A stretch of DNA of 24,818 nucleotides. It comes from an uncultured Methanobrevibacter sp. GTDB lineage: Archaea; Methanobacteriota; Methanobacteria; Methanobacteriales; Methanobacteriaceae. Below, piece by piece: positions 1 through 7,740 of this stretch (position 1 is the first letter of the stretch; each line of letters begins with the position of its first letter). The notes beneath the pieces are model-generated. The model did no database searches, was not told where the DNA came from, and was given only the letters and a program-made list of their open reading frames with translations. The stretch is from the NCBI RefSeq assembly GCF_900316895.1, contig NZ_ONER01000025.1, positions 1 to 24,818 of the forward strand, given 5' to 3'. Both the position numbers and the translations under genes were made by a program.

Positions 1-11
1 ATATATGGGGA

Positions 12-572
12 ATGATTTATGAAGCATTGAATTCAGTTTTCAATCCAATTCTCGCTATGGACCCGAATCCGGCTAATCCTGCTTTGACTGTATTGATAAT
101 TGCATTTATCGTTTCATTAATTACAACAATTGCAAATAAATATCTGGTCGATCAGGATGAGATGAATGATGTGCAAGCAAAAATGAAAGAATTCCAAAGT
201 GAACTTAGAGAAGCTCAAAAGAAGGGAGATGGCAAAAGAGTTGCTGAACTTCAGGCTCAACAGTCTGACATGATGCAAATGCAAAGTAAAATGATGTCCA
301 GTCAATTCAAACCTATGATTGTAACTTTTGTTCCAATTATTTTGATTTTCTTCTGGATGAGAACTTCAGCAATTCATGACTTAGTTATTATTTTACCTAA
401 AACTGTATACTGGGTTACTTTAACTCCTGTTTGGCATTTTATTGGTCAATTTTTATATGGTGGTAAAGCAACAATTCCATACGGTATTGGTTGGTTATTA
501 TGGTATATGATATGTACTTTTGGTATGAGTCAAATAATAAGAAAATTCTTAGGATTCAAACAAGGGTTCTAA
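12..572 (+). CDS. EMC3/TMCO1-type (DUF106) membrane insertase-like protein
   Basis: This is a 186-residue integral membrane protein of the archaeal DUF106 family, which belongs to the Oxa1/YidC/EMC3 group that helps insert proteins into the membrane. A hydrophobic segment at about residues 23-44 is followed by a long charged, Gln-rich, coiled-coil-like stretch (about 47-98) and then two or three further hydrophobic segments (about 103-118, 130-150, 155-175). This layout, TM then cytosolic coiled coil then TM bundle, is the family hallmark. It lies directly upstream of rpl34e and cmk, a place where related archaea carry it after secY and adk; those two would lie left of the window. The ATG is preceded by GGGG. 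The family assignment is firm. The biochemical role in this organism is inferred from the family. Confidence 0.88.
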   Translation: MIYEALNSVFNPILAMDPNPANPALTVLIIAFIVSLITTIANKYLVDQDEMNDVQAKMKEFQSELREAQKKGDGKRVAELQAQQSDMMQMQSKMMSSQFKPMIVTFVPIILIFFWMRTSAIHDLVIILPKTVYWVTLTPVWHFIGQFLYGGKATIPYGIGWLLWYMICTFGMSQIIRKFLGFKQGF

Positions 573-608
573 ATCAACCTTTTAAACATACATTTATTAA
601 TGATGAAA

Positions 609-645
609 AAGATATATTGTAGTATTCTATATTGAATACGCTATT
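609..645 (+). promoter_or_regulatory. Predicted promoter of the rpl34e operon
   Basis: The sequence GATATATTG at 611-619 resembles an archaeal box A. About 23 bases further on is GAATACGCTA (634-643), close to where transcription would start. The same ten bases occur at nearly the same distance from a TATA-like box in front of rps13 (7764-7773). This would give rpl34e a leader of roughly 50 bases. Confidence 0.45.
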
Positions 646-688
646 ACACAATTATTAAATTTTATTAAATTAATTATTAGGTGATTAA

Positions 689-955
689 ATGCCTGAAAAT
701 AGGTTTAGATCAAGATCATATAAAAGAATTCATAAAAACACTCCTGGTGGAGATAATGTTTTAAGATATAAAAAGAAAAAACCATCTAAGCATGTTTGTG
801 CTGAATGTGGTAAAGTCTTACATGGTGTTCCTCGCGGACGTCCATATGAAATTGGAAAATTATCAAAAACAGCTAAAAGACCTAACCGTCCATATGGTGG
901 GTACTTATGCTCAAGTTGTGCTCGTAAAATTTTCAAAAACGAGGCTAGAAAATAA
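689..955 (+). CDS. rpl34e: Ribosomal protein L34e (eL34)
   Basis: This 88-residue protein is the archaeal/eukaryotic large-subunit protein eL34. It has a basic N-terminus, a CAEC knuckle at residues 36-39 and a second CSSC pair near residue 75, as in zinc-ribbon forms of the family. A strong GGTGAT ribosome binding site precedes the ATG. The stop codon TAA shares its last A with the ATG of the CMP kinase gene, so the two are translationally coupled. Its place between the EMC3-like gene and cmk is the usual archaeal order. Confidence 0.96.
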   Translation: MPENRFRSRSYKRIHKNTPGGDNVLRYKKKKPSKHVCAECGKVLHGVPRGRPYEIGKLSKTAKRPNRPYGGYLCSSCARKIFKNEARK

Positions 956-1476
956 TGATTATTACTATTGGCGGATTAGCTGGAACTGGAACTACAACTA
1001 CTGCTGAGCTTCTCAGTAAAAAGTTAGATATTCCATATATTTCTGCAGGTTTTGTATTTAGAGAAATGGCTGCAGAAAGGGGTATGAGTGTTCTTGAATT
1101 TAGTGAGTTTGCTGAAGGTAATGATGATATTGATAAAGAAATTGATAAAAGGCAAGCTTTAAAAGCCAAAGAAGCAGAAAATCTTATAATTGAAGGGAGA
1201 CTATCAGCATTTTTTGTTGATAATGCTGATTTGAAGATTTGTTTAGTGACTCCATTTGATGTCCGTTCCAAAAGGATATCAGATAGGGAAAATAAATCTG
1301 TTGAAGTGGCTAAAAACGAAATCATTGTTCGTGAGAAAAGTGAAGCTTTAAGATACATGGAAATCCATAATATAGACATTTCTAATATGGATGTCTATGA
1401 TATAGTTATAAATACTGGTACTTTCAATCCTGAAAAAGTATCTGAAATCATTATTCAAACATTAAAGGTGATATAA
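955..1476 (+). CDS. cmk: Cytidylate (CMP) kinase, archaeal type
   Basis: This 173-residue P-loop nucleoside monophosphate kinase is of the archaeal CMP kinase family and phosphorylates CMP/dCMP with ATP. The N-terminal loop reads GLAGTGTTTT, so Thr stands where the classical Walker A Lys would be; I recall GTTT-type loops in some other archaeal CMP kinases. The segment ISAGFVFREMA (about residues 30-40) is the nucleotide-binding helix typical of the family, and IIEGRLSAFF near residues 78-87 follows it. The start overlaps the rpl34e stop by one base, and the stop abuts the rpl14e start. The family is secure by sequence pattern and neighbourhood. Confidence 0.93.
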   Translation: MIITIGGLAGTGTTTTAELLSKKLDIPYISAGFVFREMAAERGMSVLEFSEFAEGNDDIDKEIDKRQALKAKEAENLIIEGRLSAFFVDNADLKICLVTPFDVRSKRISDRENKSVEVAKNEIIVREKSEALRYMEIHNIDISNMDVYDIVINTGTFNPEKVSEIIIQTLKVI

Positions 1477-1698
1477 ATGGCATCAATCGAAGTAGGTAGA
1501 GTATGTGTTAAAATCGCTGGTAGAGAAGCTGGCGAAAAATGTGCAATCGTTGAAATTATCGATGAAAACTTTGTAGAAGTTGTTGGTGAAGCAGTTAAAA
1601 ACAGAAGATGTAACATTGCTCACTTAGAACCAACCGAAGATTCTATCGATGTTTCTGGTGACATTGACTCTATTAAAGCAGCTTTAGCTGACTTATAA
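1477..1698 (+). CDS. rpl14e: Ribosomal protein L14e (eL14)
   Basis: This 73-residue protein is archaeal eL14, a KOW/SH3-like large-subunit protein. Features seen are the opening IEVGRVCVKIAGREAG and the central stretch around NRRCNIAHLEP. The ATG follows the cmk stop without a gap, and the ribosome binding site (GGTGAT) lies inside the end of cmk, which implies co-expression. A hairpin with a T-run follows the gene at 1707-1740. Confidence 0.95.
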   Translation: MASIEVGRVCVKIAGREAGEKCAIVEIIDENFVEVVGEAVKNRRCNIAHLEPTEDSIDVSGDIDSIKAALADL

Positions 1699-1706
1699 AT
1701 TCAATG

Positions 1707-1740
1707 TGAATAATTGACAAAATTATTCATAACTTTTTTT
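1707..1740 (+). terminator. Hairpin/T-run terminator after rpl14e
   Basis: TGAATAATT (1707-1715) pairs perfectly with AATTATTCA (1721-1729) around a five-base loop GACAA. Seven T residues follow at 1734-1740. The structure would end or attenuate transcription between rpl14e and truB. Its stem is AT-only in large part, so strength is uncertain. Confidence 0.55.
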
Positions 1741-1766
1741 ATTTACTATTTTTTAAGGTTTTTTTC

Positions 1767-2732
1767 ATGAAGTTTAACATGGTGACAAAGTCTAAAAGTT
1801 TTACATCAGAGGAATTCGGCTGCAAACCTGAAGACAGAGAGATTAATGAATATATTTCTAAAGGTGTAATTAATTTAGATAAGCCATCAGGTCCGACCTC
1901 TCATGAAATAGACTCATGGATTAAGCGTATTTTGAACTTGGAAAAATCCGGCCACGGCGGAACATTGGATCCTAAAGTAACCGGGATTTTGCCGGTTGGA
2001 TTGAATGATGCAACCCGTGCAATTCAACTTTTACTTACTGCTCCAAAGGAATATGTCTGTCTTTTGACTTTCCATCAGGATGTTGATGAAGAAAGGATTC
2101 GTGAAGTCTTTGCGGAATTCACAGGCAAGATATTCCAATTGCCTCCGGTCAAATCAGCTGTAAAGCGTGAAATGAGGACACGTAACATTTACTATTCCAC
2201 AATCTATGAGATTGAAGGGAGAGATGTTCTCTTTAGAATTGGCTGTGAAGCAGGGACATATGTAAGGACATACTGTCATAACATTGGAGAGGCATTAGGT
2301 GTTGGAGCTCACATGGCTGAGCTTAGAAGAACACAGGTGGGTTCATTCAATGAGAAAAACAAATTGGTGACCCTGCAGGATGTTACAGATGCATATCACT
2401 TCTGGAAGGAAGATGGTGACGAGTCATTCCTGCGTGATGCGATAATGCCTATGGAAAGGGCCGCTGATTACCTGCCAAAAATCGTAATTAAGGATTCTGC
2501 TGTTGATGCGGTTTGTCATGGTGCAGACTTGGCCAATGGTGGAATTGCAGAACTGGCAGATAACATTCAAAAGAATGATATTGTAGCAATTGAAACCCTT
2601 AAGGGTGAATTGGTCGGTGCAGGAAATTCATTATTGACATCCAATGAGATTCTCGAAGCGGATTCTGGTTTTGCGGTAAAGGTTAATAAGGTTCTAATGA
2701 AACCGGATACCTATCCAAGATTCTGGAAATGA
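1767..2732 (+). CDS. truB: Archaeal Cbf5/TruB RNA pseudouridine synthase
   Basis: This 321-residue protein is the archaeal Cbf5 homologue, the catalytic subunit of H/ACA guide ribonucleoproteins. It can also modify tRNA U55. The catalytic motif GHGGTLDP (about residues 66-73, with the nucleophilic Asp) is intact. The motifs GTYVRTYCHNIG and GAHMAELRRTQVG follow, and the C-terminal roughly 80 residues form a PUA RNA-binding domain ending in the typical YPRFWK. The length is normal for archaeal Cbf5. AAGG before the ATG at 1767 supports this start; a second ATG sits four codons on. The gene follows the rpl14e terminator in the same direction, so it may also use its own promoter in the T-rich gap. 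Confidence 0.95.
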   Translation: MKFNMVTKSKSFTSEEFGCKPEDREINEYISKGVINLDKPSGPTSHEIDSWIKRILNLEKSGHGGTLDPKVTGILPVGLNDATRAIQLLLTAPKEYVCLLTFHQDVDEERIREVFAEFTGKIFQLPPVKSAVKREMRTRNIYYSTIYEIEGRDVLFRIGCEAGTYVRTYCHNIGEALGVGAHMAELRRTQVGSFNEKNKLVTLQDVTDAYHFWKEDGDESFLRDAIMPMERAADYLPKIVIKDSAVDAVCHGADLANGGIAELADNIQKNDIVAIETLKGELVGAGNSLLTSNEILEADSGFAVKVNKVLMKPDTYPRFWK

Positions 2733-2745
2733 CGAGGTTGATAAC

Positions 2746-5043
2746 TTGGCTAAGAGAATATTATTTGTTTTATTCGCTGTGATTTTTATTTTTTCTCTTA
2801 GTGCAATTAATGCAGCAGACATTAATTCAACAGATGATATTCCGCTTCAAATTGAAAATTCATCTCAGGTTAATAGTGTAGACTCTGATATCAACTCGTT
2901 AAATGAAAATGATAAAAATCAAACAGAGATGGTTTCACAGTCCGATAATGTTTATTATAAGGGTTCCTACAGCGTAACCTTGAAGGATTCAAATTCAGGA
3001 TCTATTCTGGCAAATAAGACTATTGATTTTCTCATAAATAATGTCAAGTATGATGCTGTAACTGATAATGATGGTGTTGCTAATGTCAATTTGGCTTTGG
3101 CTCCTGGAAAATATTCCATCTTTGCATCCTTCGGTGGGGATGATGACTATGGCATCTGCAACCTGACTTCCACATTCAATGTATTGCCGACAATCAAGGC
3201 AAGCGACATTTCAAAATATTATAAATCCAGCACTCCGTTTTCTGCACAGTTTTTTGATACTCATGGAAACCCTTTGGCAAATACCATGGTCACCATAACA
3301 GTCAACGGCAAGCAATATAATGTCAGAACAAATGGAAATGGATTTGCAAATCTGGCAATGAATTTCAATCCGGGTTCCTATAAGATAGTTTCCACTAATC
3401 CTCTTATGGGCTATTCGATAACAACCAACTTTTTAATTCTTCCGACACTAAGCTCATCAGACATCAAGCAGGTTCAAGGCCAAAACAAGAAATTCATTGC
3501 AAAGTTTTTAAGAAGTGACGGAAAGCCGCTGGCCAAAACCTATGTCAAATATAAATTAAAGGGCAAAACCCACAAGGTCAAGACAAATGCCAACGGGATG
3601 ATAAGCATTTCCTTAAAAAAGCTTAAGAAAGGAACCTATAAGATAGTCTGTTATAATAAGGATGGTCTGTCAAAAACCAATACCATTAAGATTTATAAGA
3701 AAAAGGCCTCAACTAAATTATCCGCCAAATCTTACACATTCTATCCTAAGGATAAGGGCAGGGTAATTACAGTAAAACTGTCAACAGCATTGGCAGACAG
3801 TTCAAATGCCGGAAAAATAATTAAAATCAAGATCAACAAAAAGACATACAGTAGAAAAACCGATGCAAACGGTATTGCGTCCATGGATTTGTCCTCGTTT
3901 AAGAAGGGAATTTTCAATGTCCAATTCAAATATGATGGAAACAAATTCTTCAAGGCATCAAAGTTAACAAGGTCAGTTACAATATTTGACACAACCCAGA
4001 CTTCAATCACAGTCAAAAGCACAACCCATTTCGGTTATGGTGCAGGCACTTCATTAAAAGTGTCTTATAATGCAGGAGGCGTTCCGTTAGCTGGAAAAAC
4101 TGTAAAGTTAACCCTTGCCGGCAAGACATACGCAAAAACCACAGACAGCAAGGGCATTGTATCGATACCAATCAATTTAGACATTGGCGAATATGTCGTT
4201 AGCTATAAAACCGACAGTGATTCGATATTCAATGGAACTTCAGGCTCTTTCAATATAGATGTTTTCAAACGAAGCCCATCCAAATTAACTTGGAAATGCG
4301 GAAAGTCCTACAAGGACAATACCCAAACTTTCAAAGTGTTGGCAACTAATTTGAAGGGCCAGCATCTTTCAGGAGGAGACATTGAGTTGACCATTGACGG
4401 GGAAACATATTCCTCAACCGTTTCATCAGGAGGCTATGCAAAGTTCAAGACCCATGTCGCTATTGGAAACTATAAGGTTTCAGTCAAATTCAAGGGCAAT
4501 AACAATCATCTTGAAAGCTCCGCTTCCAAATCGGTTAAGGTTAAACTTTCCAAATTCCGCAACGGAATCAATGAAAAGAACGCAAAGGGTTCAAAGGCAT
4601 ACAAGAAATCATCCAGCCATTGTAAGGTTGGAACTAAAAAGATTAAGAAATTGGTCAAAAAATTGACTAAAGGGCTGAAAAGTAAAGTCGACAAGGCTAG
4701 AGCCATTTTCAATTATGTAAGGGATACCCTGGATTACAGCTATTATTATGATACCAAATACGGTTCAACAGGCACATTAAACCGCAAGAGCGGAAATTGT
4801 GTTGACCATTCTCATTTGCTTGTTGCCATGTATCGGACTGCGGGCTTTAATGCAAGATATGTTCACGGAACATGCCGTTTCAGTGACGGTGACGTTACAG
4901 GACACGTTTGGGTTCAGGTAAAAATCGGGAAAAATTGGGTTGGCGCAGATGCAATTTCATATAGAAACTCTTTGGGAAAAATAAAAAACTGGAATAACAA
5001 GCATTACACTCTGCATAACAAATATGCAAGTTTGCCGTTCTAA
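2746..5043 (+). CDS. Secreted Ig-repeat protein with transglutaminase-like domain
   Basis: This 765-residue protein starts at TTG with a good GAGGT ribosome binding site. A signal peptide covers about residues 1-24 (AINA then AD). About five to six Ig-like (big-domain) repeats of 80-95 residues follow, from about 65 to 605. Each shows a pattern like KPLAxTxVxxxxxGKxxxxxTxxxGxxxxxx. A Lys-rich linker leads to a transglutaminase/papain-like core at about 640-765. The putative triad is present: Cys685 in GNCVDHSHLL, His720 in GHVWVQV and Asp735. No C-terminal membrane anchor or sorting motif is visible. Methanobrevibacter adhesin-like proteins have similar repeats, and pseudomurein endoisopeptidases of methanogen phages use a related Cys-His-Asp fold. 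A role in pseudomurein cleavage or cross-linking is inference; adhesion is the alternative. Confidence 0.82.
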   Translation: MAKRILFVLFAVIFIFSLSAINAADINSTDDIPLQIENSSQVNSVDSDINSLNENDKNQTEMVSQSDNVYYKGSYSVTLKDSNSGSILANKTIDFLINNVKYDAVTDNDGVANVNLALAPGKYSIFASFGGDDDYGICNLTSTFNVLPTIKASDISKYYKSSTPFSAQFFDTHGNPLANTMVTITVNGKQYNVRTNGNGFANLAMNFNPGSYKIVSTNPLMGYSITTNFLILPTLSSSDIKQVQGQNKKFIAKFLRSDGKPLAKTYVKYKLKGKTHKVKTNANGMISISLKKLKKGTYKIVCYNKDGLSKTNTIKIYKKKASTKLSAKSYTFYPKDKGRVITVKLSTALADSSNAGKIIKIKINKKTYSRKTDANGIASMDLSSFKKGIFNVQFKYDGNKFFKASKLTRSVTIFDTTQTSITVKSTTHFGYGAGTSLKVSYNAGGVPLAGKTVKLTLAGKTYAKTTDSKGIVSIPINLDIGEYVVSYKTDSDSIFNGTSGSFNIDVFKRSPSKLTWKCGKSYKDNTQTFKVLATNLKGQHLSGGDIELTIDGETYSSTVSSGGYAKFKTHVAIGNYKVSVKFKGNNNHLESSASKSVKVKLSKFRNGINEKNAKGSKAYKKSSSHCKVGTKKIKKLVKKLTKGLKSKVDKARAIFNYVRDTLDYSYYYDTKYGSTGTLNRKSGNCVDHSHLLVAMYRTAGFNARYVHGTCRFSDGDVTGHVWVQVKIGKNWVGADAISYRNSLGKIKNWNNKHYTLHNKYASLPF

Positions 5044-5067
5044 AAAAAATAAAAAGAAATGGAAAAG

Positions 5068-6840
5068 CTAGAAAGCTCCTCCACCTCCACCTCCGGATCC
5101 TCCTCCGAGGCCACCAAAGCCACCGGAATCTGAAGATGAGCTCATTGTTGATTGTCCACTCATTATTGCACTGTGCATCATGTATGATCCTCCATAACGG
5201 TGATACATGAAAATATCCGCATCATACTTGTCGATATCCTGTTCCTGAAGTTTCATGGCATCATAAACCTTGTCAGCTACTCCAAGAGCCGTGCCATAAA
5301 TCAGGTACTTTTTCCAAATAACTATTGATTCTGGAGGGTGTTCTTTAATTAAACTGTTGTCATTTAGGAACTTCTTGAAGTTTTTCCATTTGAGATATCT
5401 CACACGGCCTTCAGGAGTCCATCTTCCAAATTTATCATCATCCAATTTCATAATCAGAAGGGAAAATAGGATTAAAAATATTCCTCCTGCAATTGAATAG
5501 ATTCCTGATTTCAATTCTGTCCATACTCCTAAAACGGCCAGAAGTACTCCAAAGAGCAATCCTCCTACACCAAGCACTGCAATAATAGTTGTGCCTGTGT
5601 AATCAAATTCTTTATCAGTTCTGAATTCCAAAGAAGCACTTACATTCTCTTGCCAATCATTATATTGGCCCATAAACCATTTCGCATTTGATTCGGTTGA
5701 TAATCTTGAGTTTAAGCTAGATAAATTCAACCTGTCATTATTTGAAAAGCGATGAAGGATATCATAGACCTGTTTTTCATTTGATTTGAGTTCGCTGGTG
5801 TTTCCGCTGAAGTTTATGAATAAATCCTTGGTTTCGGTATCTTCATCGGCTACGGTTTCAATACTCAAAACCTTTTTATCAATCAGATTCAGAATTGCAG
5901 CTTCAAATCCATCCATATTAGGAGTTCCAACGTTTCCTGAAGAATATAGCGCATTTACCACTTCCGGCGGATCATCGGTAGGAAGTTCCCTCTCATATAT
6001 TCCATCATCCATCACTTTTGGCTCTCTTCCATAAATGAGATAAGTGAATATTGCAACGATAGGACTTAAAAGGGATAGCAATCCTAAAATAACGTATGTT
6101 GCATTCCAGAAATTACGTCCGTTGACACTGTCGTTGAGGTTTTTCATAATCATTTCCCGACCGTCATAATCGACATGCTTTGCATTTGTTGCATCGTGGA
6201 AGTCATTCAATGGCATCAATACAAGGAGTTCATAATAATCGCCTTTCGGAATGTCTGATGTTTTTGCGGTAATTGTATTCTTGTTCAATTCGCTTGAAAC
6301 ATTAAATTCCTGAGGATTCAGGAAATATTCATTGCCTTTATCTCCAGGCAAATGGACTTTTACGTTGACGGTTCCGACACCAACGTCCCATTCATCTCCC
6401 CAGAGTTTGTATTGAAGTCCACCTACATCCTTGAAAAGGGTAACAACATTTTTCATATCATAGCTGATATGAACTGATACGTCACAATCTTTAACTCCTT
6501 TTGTATGCCCCTCATCGGAATATAAATAGATTTTCAGATGTTTTTTTCCATCTTCATCGCTTACCGTATGTGAGGCATAAGCTCCGTCAACGGAGATATT
6601 AATGTTTTCTACGCTCTCTCCAGCTTTCAATGGAATGTCTCGGTATACTCCATTAAATTGCCCCTTAAATGAATAATCATACCTCTCATCTACATGCAGT
6701 AGGCCATTATTTTCAACGGTTAGGTCAACAAATGCATGATCAATGGTGTAGCTTCTGTCATCGTCGGCTGCAACTGCTGAAAATGTTGAAAATAATAATA
6801 AAAAAAGTAAAATTATAGTAAATGTTTTTTTAACATTCAT
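5068..6840 (-). CDS. DUF2207 family membrane protein with Gly-rich tail
   Basis: This 590-residue predicted envelope protein is of the DUF2207 type. It has a signal peptide (residues 1-24), an extracytoplasmic N-terminal domain (about 25-240), a transmembrane helix at 248-270 and a cytosolic stretch. A helix pair lies at about 418-440 and 446-465. The conserved WKKYLIYGTALGVADKV segment is near 509-525, and a low-complexity tail of Ser, Gly and finally AF ends the protein. The Gly-rich end is typical of the family. It sits 12 bases downstream of a lemA homologue on the same strand with its own GGTGAA ribosome binding site, so they form an operon. The biochemical function is unknown. It ends only 24 bases from the convergent transglutaminase-like gene. 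Confidence 0.82.
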   Translation of the reverse strand: MNVKKTFTIILLFLLLFSTFSAVAADDDRSYTIDHAFVDLTVENNGLLHVDERYDYSFKGQFNGVYRDIPLKAGESVENINISVDGAYASHTVSDEDGKKHLKIYLYSDEGHTKGVKDCDVSVHISYDMKNVVTLFKDVGGLQYKLWGDEWDVGVGTVNVKVHLPGDKGNEYFLNPQEFNVSSELNKNTITAKTSDIPKGDYYELLVLMPLNDFHDATNAKHVDYDGREMIMKNLNDSVNGRNFWNATYVILGLLSLLSPIVAIFTYLIYGREPKVMDDGIYERELPTDDPPEVVNALYSSGNVGTPNMDGFEAAILNLIDKKVLSIETVADEDTETKDLFINFSGNTSELKSNEKQVYDILHRFSNNDRLNLSSLNSRLSTESNAKWFMGQYNDWQENVSASLEFRTDKEFDYTGTTIIAVLGVGGLLFGVLLAVLGVWTELKSGIYSIAGGIFLILFSLLIMKLDDDKFGRWTPEGRVRYLKWKNFKKFLNDNSLIKEHPPESIVIWKKYLIYGTALGVADKVYDAMKLQEQDIDKYDADIFMYHRYGGSYMMHSAIMSGQSTMSSSSDSGGFGGLGGGSGGGGGGAF

Positions 6841-6852
6841 ATAATTTCACCA

Positions 6853-7410
6853 CTAGAATTTCACTTCAGGTACTGCTCTTTCACTTTCAGGTGCTTCGAA
6901 GAATGTTTCTTCTTTAAATCCAAATAATTTTGCCATAATGCTGCTTGGGAATTGTTGACATGTGTTGTTGTATTTTAGGACAACGTCATTGTAGAATTGC
7001 CTTGCGTAAGCTATCTTGTCTTCGGTATCGCTTAACTCAGACTGCAATTGTTGGAAATTGCTGTTGGCTTTCAAGTCAGGATAGTTTTCAGCAACTGCAA
7101 ACAATGTTTTTAAAGCGCCGGTAAGTTGGTTATCTGCAGCACTTGTTTCTTCAACGGTTGTTGCATTCATGACGCCGGTTCTTGCTTTTGTCACTTCTTC
7201 TAAAACACCTTTCTCATGTCCTGCATATCCTTTTACGGTTTCTACAAGATTAGGTATTAAATCGTTTCTTCTTTTTAGCTGAACGTCGATTTGTGCTAAA
7301 CTGTTTTTCACACGGTTTCTAAGTCCAACCAGGTTATTGTACATATGTATAAATGTTCCAATGATAATAATTAGACATACTATAATTACTATTGTTAATA
7401 ACAAATCCAT
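6853..7410 (-). CDS. lemA: LemA family protein
   Basis: This 185-residue protein has a single N-terminal transmembrane helix (about residues 3-24) followed by an all-helical soluble domain. The family signature is clear: NNLVGLRNRVKNSLAQIDVQ, then RRNDLIPNLVETVKGYAGHE, and later a YPDLKAN motif with FYNDVVLKYN. LemA proteins are widespread small membrane-anchored proteins without an established enzymatic role. They are often found next to DUF2207 or TPM-domain membrane proteins, as here. A GGTGAT ribosome binding site precedes the ATG. A TATA-like box about 35-45 bases upstream supports a short-leader transcript covering both genes. Confidence 0.92.
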   Translation of the reverse strand: MDLLLTIVIIVCLIIIIGTFIHMYNNLVGLRNRVKNSLAQIDVQLKRRNDLIPNLVETVKGYAGHEKGVLEEVTKARTGVMNATTVEETSAADNQLTGALKTLFAVAENYPDLKANSNFQQLQSELSDTEDKIAYARQFYNDVVLKYNNTCQQFPSSIMAKLFGFKEETFFEAPESERAVPEVKF

Positions 7411-7443
7411 TTTATCACCTAATAATAACTATTATAATAGATT

Positions 7444-7458
7444 AAAATATACTTTGCC
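7444..7458 (-). promoter_or_regulatory. Predicted promoter of the lemA-DUF2207 operon
   Basis: Read on the minus strand, the region contains GCAAAG followed by TATATTTTA, an archaeal BRE/TATA-like arrangement. The expected start of transcription, about 25 bases on, is close to 7420, which leaves a short leader before the lemA ATG at 7410. Confidence 0.45.
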
Positions 7459-7522
7459 ATTTATTAATGGCGAATTATAAATTATATGTACAGCACTGAT
7501 TTTTTCAAAAATCTCACTTTTA

Positions 7523-7540
7523 AGCAAACCTTTATATAGG
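7523..7540 (+). promoter_or_regulatory. Box A promoter upstream of tRNA-Ser
   Basis: AAGCAAACC immediately followed by TTTATATA (7531-7538) is a close match to an archaeal BRE/TATA element. Transcription would start near 7556-7562, about 50 bases before the mature tRNA 5' end. The resulting leader contains a perfect 8-base inverted repeat (7562-7569 with 7579-7586). A weaker AT-rich TATA-like stretch lies closer, at about 7549-7560. Confidence 0.5.
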
Positions 7541-7612
7541 GTAATGTAAATATATTATTATATCATATTATTCTAGACAATATGATGTACAAGTATTGCT
7601 AACTATTTTAAT

Positions 7613-7697
7613 GCCGAGATAGTCTAGCCTGGTAAGGCGCGAGACTGGAAATCTCGTGGGCGTTCAGCCCTCCTGGGTTCAAATCCCAGTCTCGGCG
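7613..7697 (+). tRNA. tRNA-Ser (anticodon GGA)
   Basis: All arms can be folded by eye. The acceptor strands are GCCGAGA (7613-7619) and TCTCGGC (7690-7696) with discriminator G. The anticodon stem CGAGA/TCTCG encloses the loop CTGGAAA with anticodon GGA. A long class II variable arm (GGGC and GCCC) is present, and the T arm is CTGGG-TTCAAAT-CCCAG. A long variable arm with a G discriminator fits serine tRNA. The 3' CCA is not encoded. Length is 85 bases with no intron. It lies immediately upstream of the rps13 operon. Confidence 0.97.
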
Positions 7698-7740
7698 TTT
7701 ATTAGTTTTTTGATATTAATTAATAAAAATACTTGTTAAA

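Noticed and set aside
945..1379. A 144-codon open frame on the minus strand across the CMP kinase gene
   Set aside because: It lies opposite a recognised gene, is rich in Ser and Leu as expected for an antisense shadow, and has no ribosome binding site or family likeness.
4394..4666. A 90-codon open frame on the plus strand inside the Ig-repeat protein gene
   Set aside because: It is an alternative frame of the repeat coding sequence without its own ribosome binding site or any recognisable domain.
5075..5115. A short tandem repeat of TCC/ACC triplets
   Set aside because: It is the reverse strand of the Gly-rich C-terminus of the DUF2207 protein and is explained by the coding sequence.
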